Made by a program: the position numbers and the translations under genes
The notes under the pieces: model-generated
Databases searched by the model: none
What the model was told of the DNA's origin: nothing
What the model saw: only the letters and a program-made list of their open reading frames with translations
Shown here: piece by piece, positions 6,234-6,742 of the stretch
Layout of the letters: each line of letters begins with the position of its first letter
Position numbering within the stretch: the first letter of the stretch is position 1
NCBI GenBank assembly: GCA_002415465.1
Contig: DHYT01000210.1
Location: 1 to 6,742 of the forward strand
Length of the DNA: 6,742 bases
Direction: 5' to 3'
Source: Desulfobulbaceae bacterium UBA5123
GTDB lineage: Bacteria; Desulfobacterota; Desulfobulbia; Desulfobulbales; UBA5123

Positions 6234-6257
6234 CAGCCCCCAAACCCTGAAGGGCTG
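6234..6257 (+). terminator. Weak hairpin after the TPR-methyltransferase gene
   Basis: CAGCCC (6234-6239) pairs with GGGCTG (6252-6257), a 6-bp stem with a 12-nt loop, starting 15 bases after the TAA. No T-run follows, so this is not a textbook intrinsic terminator. It may act as a 3'-end stability hairpin or mean nothing. The remaining bases to 6380 show no other gene or clear promoter. Confidence 0.25.
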
Positions 6258-6380
6258 CTGGCACCAAACAACAGCAACGGCAAGGGAAATCACAGCCAAC
6301 CGGAACCACCACGGCGCAAACAATCACCGCCCCGCACCCTCGGCCTTTTGCCGACAATTCGACAACCAGCGAGAGAAAAG

Positions 6381-6742
6381 ATGCCCAAACCAATCGCCCC
6401 CCCCGTTTTCGACCCCTGCGACCGTGGTCGCACCGCCTCCCCCGACGGCCTCGACGCCATCTTCCGCCCCGGCTCGGTGGCGGTGATCGGCGCATCCAAC
6501 CGGCCCGGCAGCGTGGGCCGGGCGGTGTTCAAGAACATCATCGACGGCGATTTTGCCGGCACCATCTATCCGGTGAACCCCAAGGTCCGGTCGGTGTGCG
6601 GGGTGCGGGCCTACGGCGCCATCGGCGAGATCCCCGATCCAGTGGACATGGCGGTACTCATCGTCCCGGCCGCCAGCACCCCGGCGGTGGCGCGGGAGGC
6701 GGCGGCCAAGGGGGTGAAGGGGCTCATCGTCATCTCGGCGGG
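6381..6742 (+). CDS. CoA-binding-domain protein, acetate--CoA ligase (ADP-forming) / acyl-CoA synthetase family, N-terminal part (3'-truncated)
   Basis: The first 120 residues of a larger protein are present; the frame runs off the window edge. After a Pro-rich start, LDAIFRPGSVAVIGASN leads into RPGSVGRAV (about 24-49), the nucleotide/CoA-binding Rossmann loop of the CoA_binding domain. YPVNPK (63-68) and VDMAVLIVPA (88-97) follow in the usual order, then GVKGLIVIS near the edge. This is the start of ADP-forming acetyl-CoA synthetases, which interconvert acyl-CoA, ADP and phosphate with acid, CoA and ATP. The same module also begins Pat-type protein acetyltransferases with a GNAT domain, and the missing C-terminus would decide between them. 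The ATG at 6381 is preceded by a modest purine-rich site, GAGAGAAAAG. It lies 161 bases after the TPR-methyltransferase stop and is probably its own unit. Very high G/C at third positions contrasts with the gene before it. Confidence 0.9.
   Translation, partial: MPKPIAPPVFDPCDRGRTASPDGLDAIFRPGSVAVIGASNRPGSVGRAVFKNIIDGDFAGTIYPVNPKVRSVCGVRAYGAIGEIPDPVDMAVLIVPAASTPAVAREAAAKGVKGLIVISA

Noticed and set aside
6259..6275. TGGCAC as a possible sigma54 -24 element
   Set aside because: No TTGC-like -12 element occurs at the required spacing.

Overview
The window is GC-rich bacterial DNA with tightly packed genes. It reads like an anaerobic or respiratory proteobacterium of the former Deltaproteobacteria, perhaps a Desulfobulbales-like sulfur metaboliser. 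That placement is inference. It rests on the mix of a membrane polyferredoxin, a SulP anion carrier, an ADP-forming acyl-CoA synthetase-type protein, a TPR-methyltransferase fusion and, above all, an apparent selenocysteine gene. No rRNA, tRNA, insertion sequence or CRISPR array is visible.

Layout. On the + strand from the left edge: the C-terminal 335 residues of a SulP-family anion transporter with a STAS domain (3-1010); a five-helix membrane protein with two CxxxCP motifs and a double 4Fe-4S ferredoxin domain (1124-2137); and a 75-residue BFD/CopZ-like [2Fe-2S] protein (2255-2482) with an in-frame TGA. On the - strand, converging on it with a 16-base gap, is a CorA-type divalent cation transporter (2499-3428). 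A 529-base divergent intergenic region (3429-3957) follows, with inverted repeats and one plausible sigma70 promoter. Then on the + strand come a 753-residue TPR-methyltransferase fusion (3958-6219) and, after 161 bases, the 5' end of a CoA-binding acetate--CoA ligase-family gene (6381 to the window edge).

The main discovery is the small gene at 2255-2482. A normal gene caller would stop at the TGA at 2417-2419 and give a 54-residue product ending in NPKGR. The frame continues past the TGA for 20 codons that keep the family pattern (a Cys-Cys pair after NP-x-G, then an L-x-x-V-R-x-V-V helix) and end at TAG. A perfect 7-bp hairpin with an AGGU loop lies 12-30 nt after the TGA, at almost the geometry of the E. 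coli fdhF SECIS element. The best reading is a selenoprotein in which Sec replaces the first Cys of the family's CC pair, next to or at the iron-sulfur site.

How the genes may work together: the membrane polyferredoxin and the small [2Fe-2S] selenoprotein are co-directional, 117 bases apart, and could form a membrane-to-cytoplasm electron-transfer or metallochaperone pair. The SulP transporter just upstream could be co-transcribed. This coupling is inference from order and spacing only. CorA, the TPR-methyltransferase and the acyl-CoA synthetase look like independent units.
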